NCBI GenBank assembly: GCA_002454165.1
Contig: DKIG01000013.1
Location: 1-24,155, forward strand
Direction: 5' to 3'
Source: Gammaproteobacteria bacterium UBA6724
Lineage (GTDB): Bacteria > Pseudomonadota > Gammaproteobacteria > Pseudomonadales > Azotimanducaceae
DNA length: 24,155 bases
Position 1 is the stretch's first letter. Every line of letters begins with the position of its first letter. The notes under the pieces are model-generated. The model searched no databases, was not told where the DNA came from, and saw only the letters and a list, made by a program, of their open reading frames with translations. A program made the position numbers and the translations under genes. This document shows, piece after piece, positions 6,868 through 14,918 of the stretch.

Positions 6868-7374
6868 CTAAAAAGTAGCATCAACAGGCATGGATGAATA
6901 ATCCTGCGATAGACAATGAGTCAGCAACTCACCGAGAAAACGATTAAGTTGAGACTTTTCATCCGGTTGAAACATATTGGCATTGGGGACCGGATATCTG
7001 AACCGAAAGTTACGGTGTTGTTGAAATTTGACGACCTCTGCGGACTGCACATCATGGTAAACGCGCAGTTCCATGCTGGGCCAACGAATAAAGGGTTTAC
7101 CTTCATCGGAGAGAAGGCGGATTGAGAGGACGGTGGTAAAAGGGCAACGTTGTTTGATTTTAATGGTGACTGTTGCGGCTTGCTGATTAAGACGAGTGTC
7201 AAGACCAGTACCCTTAGGTGTCCGATTCCATAGATGATATTCAACACCGTCTTCGGATGCCATATTGGGGAAGACCTGGCGCAACCGGATGTAGTTGGCA
7301 TCACACTCGGCGATGTCTGCTATCAGGTCTGGAACATAGCGGCGTTTTTTCATCATTCCAGGTAAATTTTCCAT
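6868..7374 (-). CDS. yqiB: DUF1249 family protein (YqiB-like)
   Basis: This is a 168-residue protein of the DUF1249 family, whose E. coli member is YqiB and whose molecular function is not established. Family features that can be read are the start KKRRYVPDL, the central stretch RWPSMELRVYHDVQSAEVV, the FRFRYPVPNANMFQPDEKSQLNRFLGELL region, and the end in a short polar tail. The family normally starts at the equivalent of MKKRRYVP, so the ATGATG at 7356/7353, preceded by GGA, may be the true start and the first six or seven residues may not be made. There is no signal peptide or membrane segment. It lies upstream of parE, as in enteric bacteria, but a 258-base gap suggests parE has its own promoter. 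Confidence 0.85.
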   Translation of the reverse strand: MENLPGMMKKRRYVPDLIADIAECDANYIRLRQVFPNMASEDGVEYHLWNRTPKGTGLDTRLNQQAATVTIKIKQRCPFTTVLSIRLLSDEGKPFIRWPSMELRVYHDVQSAEVVKFQQHRNFRFRYPVPNANMFQPDEKSQLNRFLGELLTHCLSQDYSSMPVDATF

Positions 7375-7485
7375 GATGTTGGTAAAAGATTATCACAATA
7401 ATCAATCAATAAACCTCTGGACAAATGATGATTTTTAGGGTGGGCGTTTGATGACAAGCATGCAGAGATTGGCGCTCCGGTTGTT

Positions 7486-8787
7486 TTATTCCAGCGCATC
7501 AATCAGCAGAGCATGTACTTTTTGCAGGGCACCGCTGGACGATGCAAGCACTGCTTTTGCTGCTTGCGCCATGCGGTGAGCTTTATCCTCATGCTGCATC
7601 AGGTCAAGTATCTGGTCTTTGAGTTCCAGTTCGTTCGTGACGACAAGCATGGCTTTGTTATCAAGAAACTGCTGGGCTATGTCTTCAATATTTTCAAGGT
7701 GCGGACCCATGATCACGGCGGCACCAGCGCGCACCGCTTCAAGCAGATTATGACCGCCAACCGGGACAAGGCTGCCGCCGATAAATGCGACGCGAGTGAT
7801 GCCGAGAAAAGTTTCCAGTTCACCCATCAGGTCTAGCAGGAGCACTTGGCGGCTCTGGTCAATAACCCGCTTGTCACTAATGAAGTCATTGCTGGAGCCA
7901 CTGCCGAGGTCACTGAAGCGAATGACTTCATATCCCAGGGAGCCGATCAGTTGCGCCACACTGTCGCTACGACGGGGGTGTCTGGGTGCCAGTACCAGCA
8001 AGGCGTCGGGCACAGCGGACTGTAGCACCGGCAGAATTCTGAGCAGACTCGCCTCCTCACCCTCATGGGTGCTGGCAGCCGTCACCAGAGGTCTGGATGC
8101 GGTTAGCCGCCGCGCAGATTCCAGCCTGGCTTGATGTTCTCTCGGATGCACAGCGTCGGACTTGATACTGCCAGTCACCACCAGGCGCTCTGCGGGCACA
8201 CCCAATTCAATGAACCGGCTTGCGTGTTGCTGCGTTTGCGTGGCGACCCGGCTAAGGGTTGCCATCATAGGCCGGGATAATGGCGCAATCCGTTTGTACC
8301 CTCTGGCTGAACTTGCAGACATCCGACCATTGACCAGGATAACCTTGACCCCGTTTTTTTGGCACTGTCGGATCGTGTTGGGCCAGAGTTCCGTGTCAAC
8401 CACCACTAAGATGCGGGGACGATTGCGGCGGATAAATCTTGCAACAGCCGTTGGCAGATCCCAGGGAGCGTAACAATTTTCCACCTTAGGGAGCAGGCTC
8501 CTGGCGCGTTCACGCCCGGTCGGCGTCATGTTGGTGAGGAGACACCTCTTGCCTGTTGCGGTCAGTTTCTGAATCAACGGCACGGCGGCGATGGTTTCCC
8601 CGGCGGATACAGCGTGAACCCAGATGACTTCGCCCGGATAGAGGGAGCGATAATAACCCAGCCGTTCCCAGGGTGAACTGAGATACTCAGGTTCCTTGAT
8701 TCCGCGCCAAAGAAGTCTGACGAATAGTAGCGGCAGCAAGAGATAAAAAAGACAAGTGTAGATAAACCTAAACAAGAATCCTGACAT
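7486..8787 (-). CDS. waaA: Kdo transferase (3-deoxy-D-manno-octulosonate transferase)
   Basis: WaaA transfers Kdo from CMP-Kdo to the lipid A precursor at the inner face of the cytoplasmic membrane. I chose the ATG at 8787 (433 residues) because the membrane anchor GFLFRFIYTCLFYLLLPLLF then lies at the N-terminus as in the family; a GTG 16 codons upstream (8835) has no better ribosome site. Visible features are the WERLGYY stretch, HAVSAGET with the catalytic Glu64, DTELWPN near 132-137, STHEGEE, APRHPRR, and the GT30 donor-site stretch FIGGSLVPVGGHNLLEA followed by GPH. It is divergent from the FAD oxidoreductase gene across about 200 bases. It lies apart from the main core cluster but in the same neighbourhood. 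Whether one or two Kdo residues are added cannot be read from the sequence. Confidence 0.95.
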   Translation of the reverse strand: MSGFLFRFIYTCLFYLLLPLLFVRLLWRGIKEPEYLSSPWERLGYYRSLYPGEVIWVHAVSAGETIAAVPLIQKLTATGKRCLLTNMTPTGRERARSLLPKVENCYAPWDLPTAVARFIRRNRPRILVVVDTELWPNTIRQCQKNGVKVILVNGRMSASSARGYKRIAPLSRPMMATLSRVATQTQQHASRFIELGVPAERLVVTGSIKSDAVHPREHQARLESARRLTASRPLVTAASTHEGEEASLLRILPVLQSAVPDALLVLAPRHPRRSDSVAQLIGSLGYEVIRFSDLGSGSSNDFISDKRVIDQSRQVLLLDLMGELETFLGITRVAFIGGSLVPVGGHNLLEAVRAGAAVIMGPHLENIEDIAQQFLDNKAMLVVTNELELKDQILDLMQHEDKAHRMAQAAKAVLASSSGALQKVHALLIDALE

Positions 8788-8986
8788 GAGTGTGACGCTT
8801 GGAGAAGATGCTCGAAGAGAATAGCCCTGTTGCACGGAGAAGGCGAGAATTTTTGTGTCGTCGTTACCCCACTTTCACCGTCATTCCCATGTTGCCATCG
8901 TCAATGCTACCTCAATTGTCAGTTTCATCTTGTATACTGCCCCAGACAATTTGACTAATGATTCACCAAGGGCGGACACAAAAGAT

Positions 8987-10144
8987 ATGCTACGAGATGT
9001 TGCGATCATTGGCGGCGGGATAACGGGTCTTTGGTTACTTAATCTATTGAGAGACCGTGGTTACGAGGCTGTCTTGGTGGAAAAGGATGGGTTCGGCAGC
9101 GGTCAAACCCTGGCATCTCAGGGGATCATTCACGGCGGTGTTAAATACACCCTCTCGACTGTCACCACGCCGGCGTCTGAAACTATCGCCGCCATGCCGA
9201 AGCGGTGGCGAGATTGTCTTGCAGGGCAAGGCGACATTGATCTGCAAGGTGTCAGGGTTTTGTCGGATAATTTTTACCTCTTTACGGATCATCGCCGCAG
9301 TTCAAAAATCACTGCGTTTTTCGGTAGCAAGGCTTTGCGTGGAAAAGTTGAGGCGGTCAGCGGGACGGCAATCCCGCTTGCCTTCTCTGCTCCTGAATTT
9401 GCGGGCGGACTTTATCAACTGGAGGATCTGGTGCTGGATACCACATCCCTCTTGTCTCATCTGGTAGCTCAATATTGGGACTCAATTTACGATAGAGAAG
9501 TAGAACTGGGAATAAAAAATGGCAAACTGGTTGGGCTTCATTTCGTAGATGGCGGCAGTCTTCACGCCGCCACCTATATCCTGGCGGCGGGCAAAGACAA
9601 TGGCGAACTTGCCAGGCAACTTGATATTCCTGTCGTCATGCAGTTGCGACCCCTGCATCAGGTGATCGTTAAAGGCAGGGATTTGCCACACATATTTGCC
9701 CATGCGGTGACGATGGACAGTGGTAGCAAACCCGGATTGACTATCACAACCCATCAGGTCGGGGACGGCAGAAATGCCTGGTATCTCGGCGGCGACCTGG
9801 CGGAGAGGGGTGTCACTCGTTCGCCCGAAGCGCAGGTCAGGGCGGCAAAACAAATGCTTGCCACATTGTTGCCCTGGATACCGCTTGATGATTGTGAATT
9901 TTCAACCTGGCGAATCGACAGAGCGGAGGCCGCTCAAGCCGCGGGGCAGAGACCCGACTCGCCCTTCGCTAGGAAAGTCGGCAATGTGATCTTGTGTTGG
10001 CCCACCAAAATGACACTGGTGCCGCTTCTGGGAGATATGGTTTTGCAGCATTTTGGCGAACCTCTTGACTATGACCCGCCAGAGGCTTCCTGTCTTATTG
10101 AAATCACGCAACCAGAATTCGGTACCCCACCCTGGGCAAGGTGA
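8987..10144 (+). CDS. FAD-dependent oxidoreductase, DAO/GlpA-like
   Basis: This is a predicted flavoprotein of the D-amino-acid oxidase / glycerol-3-phosphate dehydrogenase-like superfamily. The frame is open from 8855, but the ATG at 8987 puts the dinucleotide-binding motif VAIIGGGITGL (GGGITG at 9-14) at the N-terminus, giving 385 residues. The upstream 44 codons look unlike any protein. Further support comes from VEKDGFGSGQTLASQGIIHGG near 32-52 and ILAAGKDNGELAR, the usual FAD-contact region. The C-terminal half is rich in Trp and Arg (WYLGGDLAERG, STWRIDRAEAAQAAGQRP). The substrate is unknown. It overlaps nothing but is followed by the aldo/keto reductase after one base, so the two are co-translated. 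The pair sits between waaA and hldE, which hints at, but does not prove, a role in sugar or envelope metabolism. Confidence 0.85.
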   Translation: MLRDVAIIGGGITGLWLLNLLRDRGYEAVLVEKDGFGSGQTLASQGIIHGGVKYTLSTVTTPASETIAAMPKRWRDCLAGQGDIDLQGVRVLSDNFYLFTDHRRSSKITAFFGSKALRGKVEAVSGTAIPLAFSAPEFAGGLYQLEDLVLDTTSLLSHLVAQYWDSIYDREVELGIKNGKLVGLHFVDGGSLHAATYILAAGKDNGELARQLDIPVVMQLRPLHQVIVKGRDLPHIFAHAVTMDSGSKPGLTITTHQVGDGRNAWYLGGDLAERGVTRSPEAQVRAAKQMLATLLPWIPLDDCEFSTWRIDRAEAAQAAGQRPDSPFARKVGNVILCWPTKMTLVPLLGDMVLQHFGEPLDYDPPEASCLIEITQPEFGTPPWAR

Positions 10145-10145
10145 C

Positions 10146-10934
10146 ATGAGCGCATTTAGCGAACAAGATCGCCGAGAACTTGGTAGCACCGGAATACGGG
10201 TGGCGCCCCTGTCCCTGGGCACTGTCAAACTGGGCAGAAATACAGGAGTGAAGTATCCAGAGAGTTTCAATTTACCCGAGGATGAATCCATCGTCGCATT
10301 GCTCCAACTTGCCTCAGACTCTGGCATTAACCTCTTGGATACGGCGCCGGCTTATGGCGAAAGTGAGGCGCGTATTGGCCGTTTGTTGCCGGGGCAAAGA
10401 CACGACTGGATCTTATGTACCAAGGCGGGTGAATTTTTCGACGGTACCGCCTCCCGGTTTGACTATTCCGGGCAGGCGATAGAAACAAGCGTCCTGCATA
10501 GTCTTACCAGACTGCGAACTGATTACCTTGATGTCGTGTTGATTCATTCCAATGGCAGTGACGAGGATATTATTGCCAATACAGATGCACTTGACACCCT
10601 GCATCGGCTGAAAGAGAAGGGCATGATCCGTAGCCTCGGTATGTCTGTGAAAACACTCGCCGGTGCTATGGCGGCGTTGTCATGTACTGATGTGTTGATG
10701 GTGACATTTAATCTGCGGGACAGATCTCAACTGCCGGTAATTCAACAGGCAGCCGAGCTGGGCGTCGGTATCCTCCTGAAGAAGGTGCTGGATTCTGGAC
10801 ATAGTCGGGACCCTGCCAGGAGTCTGACGGAGGCACTGTCACTTCCGGGCGTTCATTCCGTAGTAACAGGCACCCTGAGCCCCGCACATTTACAGGAGAA
10901 TGTGAATTCAACCCTGGCTTGCCTTGCTTCCTAG
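10146..10934 (+). CDS. Aldo/keto reductase family protein
   Basis: This is an NAD(P)H-dependent reductase of the aldo/keto reductase barrel fold. Translation from the ATG at 10146 gives 262 residues. This start is chosen because it follows the stop of the preceding gene by a single base, has AAGG just upstream, and places ELGSTGIRVAPLSLGT at the N-terminus; the longer frame from 10053 is buried in the FAD gene. The whole catalytic tetrad is visible: Asp65 (LLDTAPAY), Tyr70, Lys93 (LCTKAGEF) and His134 (VVLIHSNG). The C-terminal stretch HSVVTGTLSPAHLQENV is the usual cofactor-phosphate site. It is somewhat shorter than the common 280-330 residues. It converges on hldE with 12 bases between stops. 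The substrate is unknown. Confidence 0.88.
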   Translation: MSAFSEQDRRELGSTGIRVAPLSLGTVKLGRNTGVKYPESFNLPEDESIVALLQLASDSGINLLDTAPAYGESEARIGRLLPGQRHDWILCTKAGEFFDGTASRFDYSGQAIETSVLHSLTRLRTDYLDVVLIHSNGSDEDIIANTDALDTLHRLKEKGMIRSLGMSVKTLAGAMAALSCTDVLMVTFNLRDRSQLPVIQQAAELGVGILLKKVLDSGHSRDPARSLTEALSLPGVHSVVTGTLSPAHLQENVNSTLACLAS

Positions 10935-10946
10935 TCCGACTTGGGC

Positions 10947-12401
10947 TTAGGGCTGAGACTTCCTGATCTTCTCAATCAGGGCCGTCGTAGAACAGTCATC
11001 AATGAACCGCAAGACTTTAATTTCCCCGCCATAACTACGCACCGTGTCTGCTCCCACCACCTGGTCAATCGCGTAATCACCGCCTTTTACCAGTAGATCT
11101 GGTTGCAGTTTTTCAAGCAGTGCTTCTGGTGTGTCCTCAGAAAAAGGCACCACCCAGTCCACCGACGCCAGACCTGCCAGTATGGTTGCTCTTCGGTCAA
11201 GTGAATTGATGGGTCGCCCCTCGCCTTTTAGACGAGCCACCGAGGCATCATCATTGATTGCAACGACCAGCCGGTCACCTTCCTGCTTTGCCTCGTCCAG
11301 GAAATCCACATGCCCAGCGTGAAGGATATCAAAGCAGCCGTTGGTAAACACAATGCGCTCTCCCCTGGCTTTGGCAGATTTGACTGCAACTAGCAACTGT
11401 TCGGCTGACAACTTGCCAGTATCCAAAGATTCAGTTTTGTCTTTTTCACGATTTGCTGCTTGATTTACTGCGCGATTTACTGCTTGACGCAGTTCCGGGT
11501 ATGACACACCGGTGACACCGAACTGACCGACCACTAGGCCGGCGGCAATGTTTGATAGGGCGGCGGCGTCTCGCATGGTTTGTCCTGATGCCAGGGCTCC
11601 TGCCATGACGGCGATTACCGTGTCTCCAGCGCCAGTCGTATCGTAAACCCCACGCGCATGGGCGGGGAAGTGTGTCGCCTCGGCATCCCGGATCAGGAGC
11701 GTCATGCCTTCCGATGACCGGGTAATCAACATGGCTTGGTTACCAAGTTCATTCATCAAGGCGTTGCACCTGGAAATCATTTCCGCTTCGGAAGACCAGG
11801 TACCGATAGCGCGTTTAAGTTCCAGCCGATTGGGTTTGATGAGGGTGGCACCACTATAGGCACTAAAGGGTTTGAATTTCGGATCAACCAATATGGGTAT
11901 CTGTTGCTTCGTAGCGTATCGGATAACCGATTCCGGATCGTCTAAAACGCCCTTGTCATAGTCCGACAAAATTATGTTGTCACACTCGGTAAAGTTTTTG
12001 ACGAGGTTAATTAATTCTGTGCTGTCAACCACAAAGGGTGTCTCAAAATCTGCTCTTACTAGTTGTTGATTTTTGCTGACAACACGAATTTTTGTTGTGG
12101 TTGGATGATCCTGATATTCAAGAAGCGCACACTGAATCCCGGAAGCATCCAGTTTCTGGCGCAGGACCCGGGACATCTCGTCTTTACCAGTCGCAGCAAC
12201 CAGTAGCGAAGCTACGCCCAGGCTCGCCAGGTTAAGCGCGACATTGGCAGCACCGCCTGGCCTGTCTTCCGTATTGGAGATGTCAATGATCGGGATGGGT
12301 GCTTCTGCAGAAATTCTGGTGGTGTCGCCATGCCAATAACGGTCCAGCATCGCGTCACCGACGGTGAGGACAACAGCCTTATCAAATCTGGGTATTTTCA
12401 T
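10947..12401 (-). CDS. hldE: Bifunctional heptose 7-phosphate kinase / heptose 1-phosphate adenylyltransferase
   Basis: HldE makes ADP-D-glycero-D-manno-heptose, the donor precursor of the LPS inner-core heptoses. The 484 residues hold an N-terminal ribokinase-type domain (about 1-315), with RPGGAANVALNLASLG near 47-62 and the anion hole GAGDT at 257-261, and a C-terminal nucleotidyltransferase domain (from about 345), with FTNGCFDILHAGH containing the HxGH motif at 361-364 and VKGGDY near 438-443. Both halves look complete. The linker (about 305-320, RQAVNRAVNQAANREK) is encoded by a 12-bp near-repeat and is Asn/Ala-rich. The start has no strong ribosome site and lies 21 bases after the methyltransferase stop, so hldE is probably the last gene of the kinase-methyltransferase-hldE unit. 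Confidence 0.96.
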   Translation of the reverse strand: MKIPRFDKAVVLTVGDAMLDRYWHGDTTRISAEAPIPIIDISNTEDRPGGAANVALNLASLGVASLLVAATGKDEMSRVLRQKLDASGIQCALLEYQDHPTTTKIRVVSKNQQLVRADFETPFVVDSTELINLVKNFTECDNIILSDYDKGVLDDPESVIRYATKQQIPILVDPKFKPFSAYSGATLIKPNRLELKRAIGTWSSEAEMISRCNALMNELGNQAMLITRSSEGMTLLIRDAEATHFPAHARGVYDTTGAGDTVIAVMAGALASGQTMRDAAALSNIAAGLVVGQFGVTGVSYPELRQAVNRAVNQAANREKDKTESLDTGKLSAEQLLVAVKSAKARGERIVFTNGCFDILHAGHVDFLDEAKQEGDRLVVAINDDASVARLKGEGRPINSLDRRATILAGLASVDWVVPFSEDTPEALLEKLQPDLLVKGGDYAIDQVVGADTVRSYGGEIKVLRFIDDCSTTALIEKIRKSQP

Positions 12402-12422
12402 AAAATTATGACGAGAGATACA

Positions 12423-13091
12423 TCAATCTATTTTAGCGAATGTAGCCAATTGTAGTGAATGCAGTAAACCAGATCGCTTTACAGTGCTAAATAGTTCAAA
12501 CCCATTGGCACTAAACATACTTTTTAATTCTCGTAAAGAAGTTGGATTTTGTTTTACCGGCTTACCGGTTAAGAGTTTACGCATTTTCCTACGCATTGAA
12601 GTATAAGAATAAGGAGACAAGTATGAAATGAGAACATATTTTTTAGTACATCTGCATAGTTCAGCAATGAGATCTGTCTGATTCTGTTGGTCACTAAAAT
12701 GGTGGAGAAGACGAAAGCAAATGGTGGCATCAAAGGAGCGGTCATCGTAAGTCATACTAAAAATATTCTGAGAGTTAACATCAGCATTAATGCCTGCGTC
12801 GGACATTGACCTTTTTGTTAAGTCCAGGGCAGCCTCGCCCAGGTCGCTTGCAGTGATAGAAAATCCTTTTTGTCCTAACCACAAACTCATCCTGCCAACT
12901 CCGCAGGGGACATCCAGGAAGGTTTTTACCTCATCATTAGGGAGCATGAGCACGGCTTGACTGACCATTTTCATTTCAGATTTATGTTTTGCAGGTTTAC
13001 GCCGGGTGTAGAGTTGGGCGCTGTGCTTGTCGGATTTTACCCGTTCATAATTGAGCACCCGGTTTGAACTTGGCTGTGTGGGAGAGTTCAT
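12423..13091 (-). CDS. SAM-dependent methyltransferase, class I
   Basis: This is a 222-residue class I methyltransferase of unknown substrate. Motif I is FLDVPCGVGRMSLWL, followed by the acidic residue in TASDLGEAAL and the post-motif FDATICFRLLHHFSD, all standard for small-molecule methyltransferases that bind S-adenosylmethionine. No membrane segment is seen. Its ATG overlaps the stop of the upstream kinase gene (ATGA), so the two are translationally coupled, and hldE follows 21 bases after it. The gene is clearly poorer in G+C than its neighbours: hand counts of three 60-base lines gave about 36 percent, against 60 percent for one hldE line. This suggests separate acquisition. The context hints at methylation of a sugar or lipid in the envelope, but nothing in the sequence fixes the acceptor. 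Confidence 0.8.
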   Translation of the reverse strand: MNSPTQPSSNRVLNYERVKSDKHSAQLYTRRKPAKHKSEMKMVSQAVLMLPNDEVKTFLDVPCGVGRMSLWLGQKGFSITASDLGEAALDLTKRSMSDAGINADVNSQNIFSMTYDDRSFDATICFRLLHHFSDQQNQTDLIAELCRCTKKYVLISYLSPYSYTSMRRKMRKLLTGKPVKQNPTSLRELKSMFSANGFELFSTVKRSGLLHSLQLATFAKID

Positions 13092-13909
13092 GGATTTTGA
13101 TATTTCTTTCTGAGAGTGTGGATTAAGCTCTCATAACGGGGCATGTAGGGTGCCAAGAAAGCATCCAAGGCAATGTCAGGCATCCAGACTACTCGTTTTA
13201 TGAACTGTTTCAAATCGCTTGCTATAGCCCCATGGACTGTGTGGCGTATTCTTGATCTTTCGAAATCTATCAACTGCAATTGTCCTGAGGACAAATTGAT
13301 AAAACAATGATCAGGATACAGTGCACCATGTTGAATGCGTTGCCTGTGCATTTTGAATAATAATAGACCGGCATGGCGTAATATGGGTTCCAGGTCTTTC
13401 CAATGCACGCTGTTCCCATGAGACCCCCCGGCATTGATTTCGCTCAGAGAAGGATGCTCAATTGCTCTGGATACAATGATACCCTGATGAATAGAACCCG
13501 CCTTTCTCATCCCATAACAAGCAATATCCATACTGGGAAAACCCAGGCTTTTATTGCGTCTGATGGCATCAATTTCATAGTTATAGGTTAGTGCGCCGAA
13601 TGGTTTTCTAATGGCATAACGAAACTGATTCTCCTGCCGTTTGACGAAGTAATGCTTTTCCTCTGAGCCATTGCCAAGGGCCAGTTTTGACACTCCGCTC
13701 CAGCCCCCGCGGCGGTAATTTACCTGATCGACGAATTCTCTTGGTAGATGCCAAAAATCTTCAAATTCTGCAAAGCCTGAGTGGATTAAACATCTAGCTT
13801 CGTCCGCGCATTCAAACTCAAAAAAGTTGTTGGATCCCAAGCGTTGAATGACATTGGAGACAAGTCCGGGGAATAAACGCTTGGGGATAGTGTGAGTAGT
13901 AGGAGCCAT
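13088..13909 (-). CDS. InaA/WaaP-like lipopolysaccharide kinase family protein
   Basis: This protein resembles the InaA branch of the lipopolysaccharide kinase superfamily. The frame is open from a TTG at 13972; I prefer the ATG at 13909 (273 residues), though the ribosome site is weak in both cases. An N-terminal RRGGWSGVSKL region precedes YFVKRQENQ with the likely ATP-binding Lys90. RKPFGALTYNYEIDAIRRNKSLGFP is typical of InaA proteins. The catalytic loop reads HGALYPDHCFIN: the expected catalytic Asp position (HRD in WaaP) is Ala196, with another Asp four residues on (Asp200). The magnesium-binding Asp appears as LIDFE (Asp215). It may be an active kinase with a variant loop or an inactive one. 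It is divergent from the lpxL-type gene and overlaps the methyltransferase gene by four bases. Confidence 0.75.
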   Translation of the reverse strand: MAPTTHTIPKRLFPGLVSNVIQRLGSNNFFEFECADEARCLIHSGFAEFEDFWHLPREFVDQVNYRRGGWSGVSKLALGNGSEEKHYFVKRQENQFRYAIRKPFGALTYNYEIDAIRRNKSLGFPSMDIACYGMRKAGSIHQGIIVSRAIEHPSLSEINAGGSHGNSVHWKDLEPILRHAGLLLFKMHRQRIQHGALYPDHCFINLSSGQLQLIDFERSRIRHTVHGAIASDLKQFIKRVVWMPDIALDAFLAPYMPRYESLIHTLRKKYQNP

Positions 13910-13973
13910 CCTAGTAATGTACAGTCTTTGGGCAAGACAGGGTAGAATATAAGTACATTTTTGATGAAGCAAT

Positions 13974-14894
13974 GTGACAATTTATACCAGGCTTGCACAA
14001 GGGGAATTTCTCAAACCTAGATACTGGATTGTCTGGCTGGGTATTGGCTTGATTCGGGTTGTGTGCGTCTTGCCGCCAGGTGCCCGCTGGCTAGTCGGGT
14101 CTTTTTTGGGAAGGGTCGCTTATTATCTTGCCCATCGCCGCCGCCATATCGTCACTGTCAATATTCGGTTGTGTTTCCCCCGACTAAGTGATGCCGAATT
14201 GACGCAACTGGTCAAGGATAACTTCCGCTCCAGCGGCATTAGCCTGGTAGAGACAGCGCTTGCCTGGTTTAGACAGGCTGACAAATTCCAATCGCCGATA
14301 GATATATACGGCTTGGAGCATCTCAAAGAAGCCCAGGCTCAGGGCAAGGGCGTTATTCTGTTGGGGATGCACCTGTCAAGTCTGGATTTTTGCGGGGCGG
14401 TGCTGGCAAGTCATCTACCTTTCGACATCATGTATCGCCGAAATAAAAATAAGTTGCTGGAAGCCGTGATGACAAGAGGCAGACGGCGGCATTTTCCTCT
14501 GGCGATAGAACGCAGCGATGTGCGGCAGGTAATCAAGAGGCTCAGACAAGGGCATATTGTGTGGTACGGGGCGGATCAGGATTATGGTCGCAAGCATTCA
14601 ATTTTCGTACCCTTGTTTGATATTCCCGCCGCCACTATTACGGCAACTTCCAGAATTGCAAAAATAACCCGGTCGCCGGTTGTATTCTTCTCTCACTATC
14701 GGCATCTTGACTCTGGTCACTATGCCATCCATCTCAGGCCGTCGCTGGATAATTTCCCGAGCAAGGATCAATACGCGGATTGCGTTAGGATTAATGCGTT
14801 GATTGAAGAAGCAATAAGGGTCAGTCCAGAACAATACTGGTGGTTACATCGCCGCTTCAAAACAAGACCGGACGGGGAACCAAGACCCTATTGA
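13974..14894 (+). CDS. lpxL: Lipid A late acyltransferase, LpxL/HtrB family
   Basis: Members of this family add a secondary acyl chain (laurate or a relative) to Kdo-lipid A precursors from acyl-ACP at the inner membrane. The 306-residue length matches the family. A membrane anchor lies near 17-35 (YWIVWLGIGLIRVVCVLPPG). The HX4D/E catalytic motif is LLGMHLSSLD with His133 and Asp138; the acidic partner is Asp instead of the Glu of E. coli LpxL, a variation common in the family. MYRRNKNKLLE and the GADQDYG stretch near 205 are further signatures, and the C-terminal YWWLHRRFKTRPDGE is diagnostic. The start is a GTG. It converges on the carbamoyltransferase gene with 24 bases between stops. Whether it is LpxL, LpxM or LpxP cannot be decided from the sequence. 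Confidence 0.9.
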   Translation: MTIYTRLAQGEFLKPRYWIVWLGIGLIRVVCVLPPGARWLVGSFLGRVAYYLAHRRRHIVTVNIRLCFPRLSDAELTQLVKDNFRSSGISLVETALAWFRQADKFQSPIDIYGLEHLKEAQAQGKGVILLGMHLSSLDFCGAVLASHLPFDIMYRRNKNKLLEAVMTRGRRRHFPLAIERSDVRQVIKRLRQGHIVWYGADQDYGRKHSIFVPLFDIPAATITATSRIAKITRSPVVFFSHYRHLDSGHYAIHLRPSLDNFPSKDQYADCVRINALIEEAIRVSPEQYWWLHRRFKTRPDGEPRPY

Positions 14895-14918
14895 CCTGTT
14901 GCATGATGCCAGGGTCAG

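Noticed and set aside
8933..8938. TATACT as a -10 element for the FAD oxidoreductase gene
   Set aside because: No acceptable -35 hexamer stands 16-18 bases upstream.
10963..10981. CCTGAT/ATCAGG hairpin near the hldE stop considered as a bidirectional terminator
   Set aside because: It lies within hldE codons and has no T-tract on either side.
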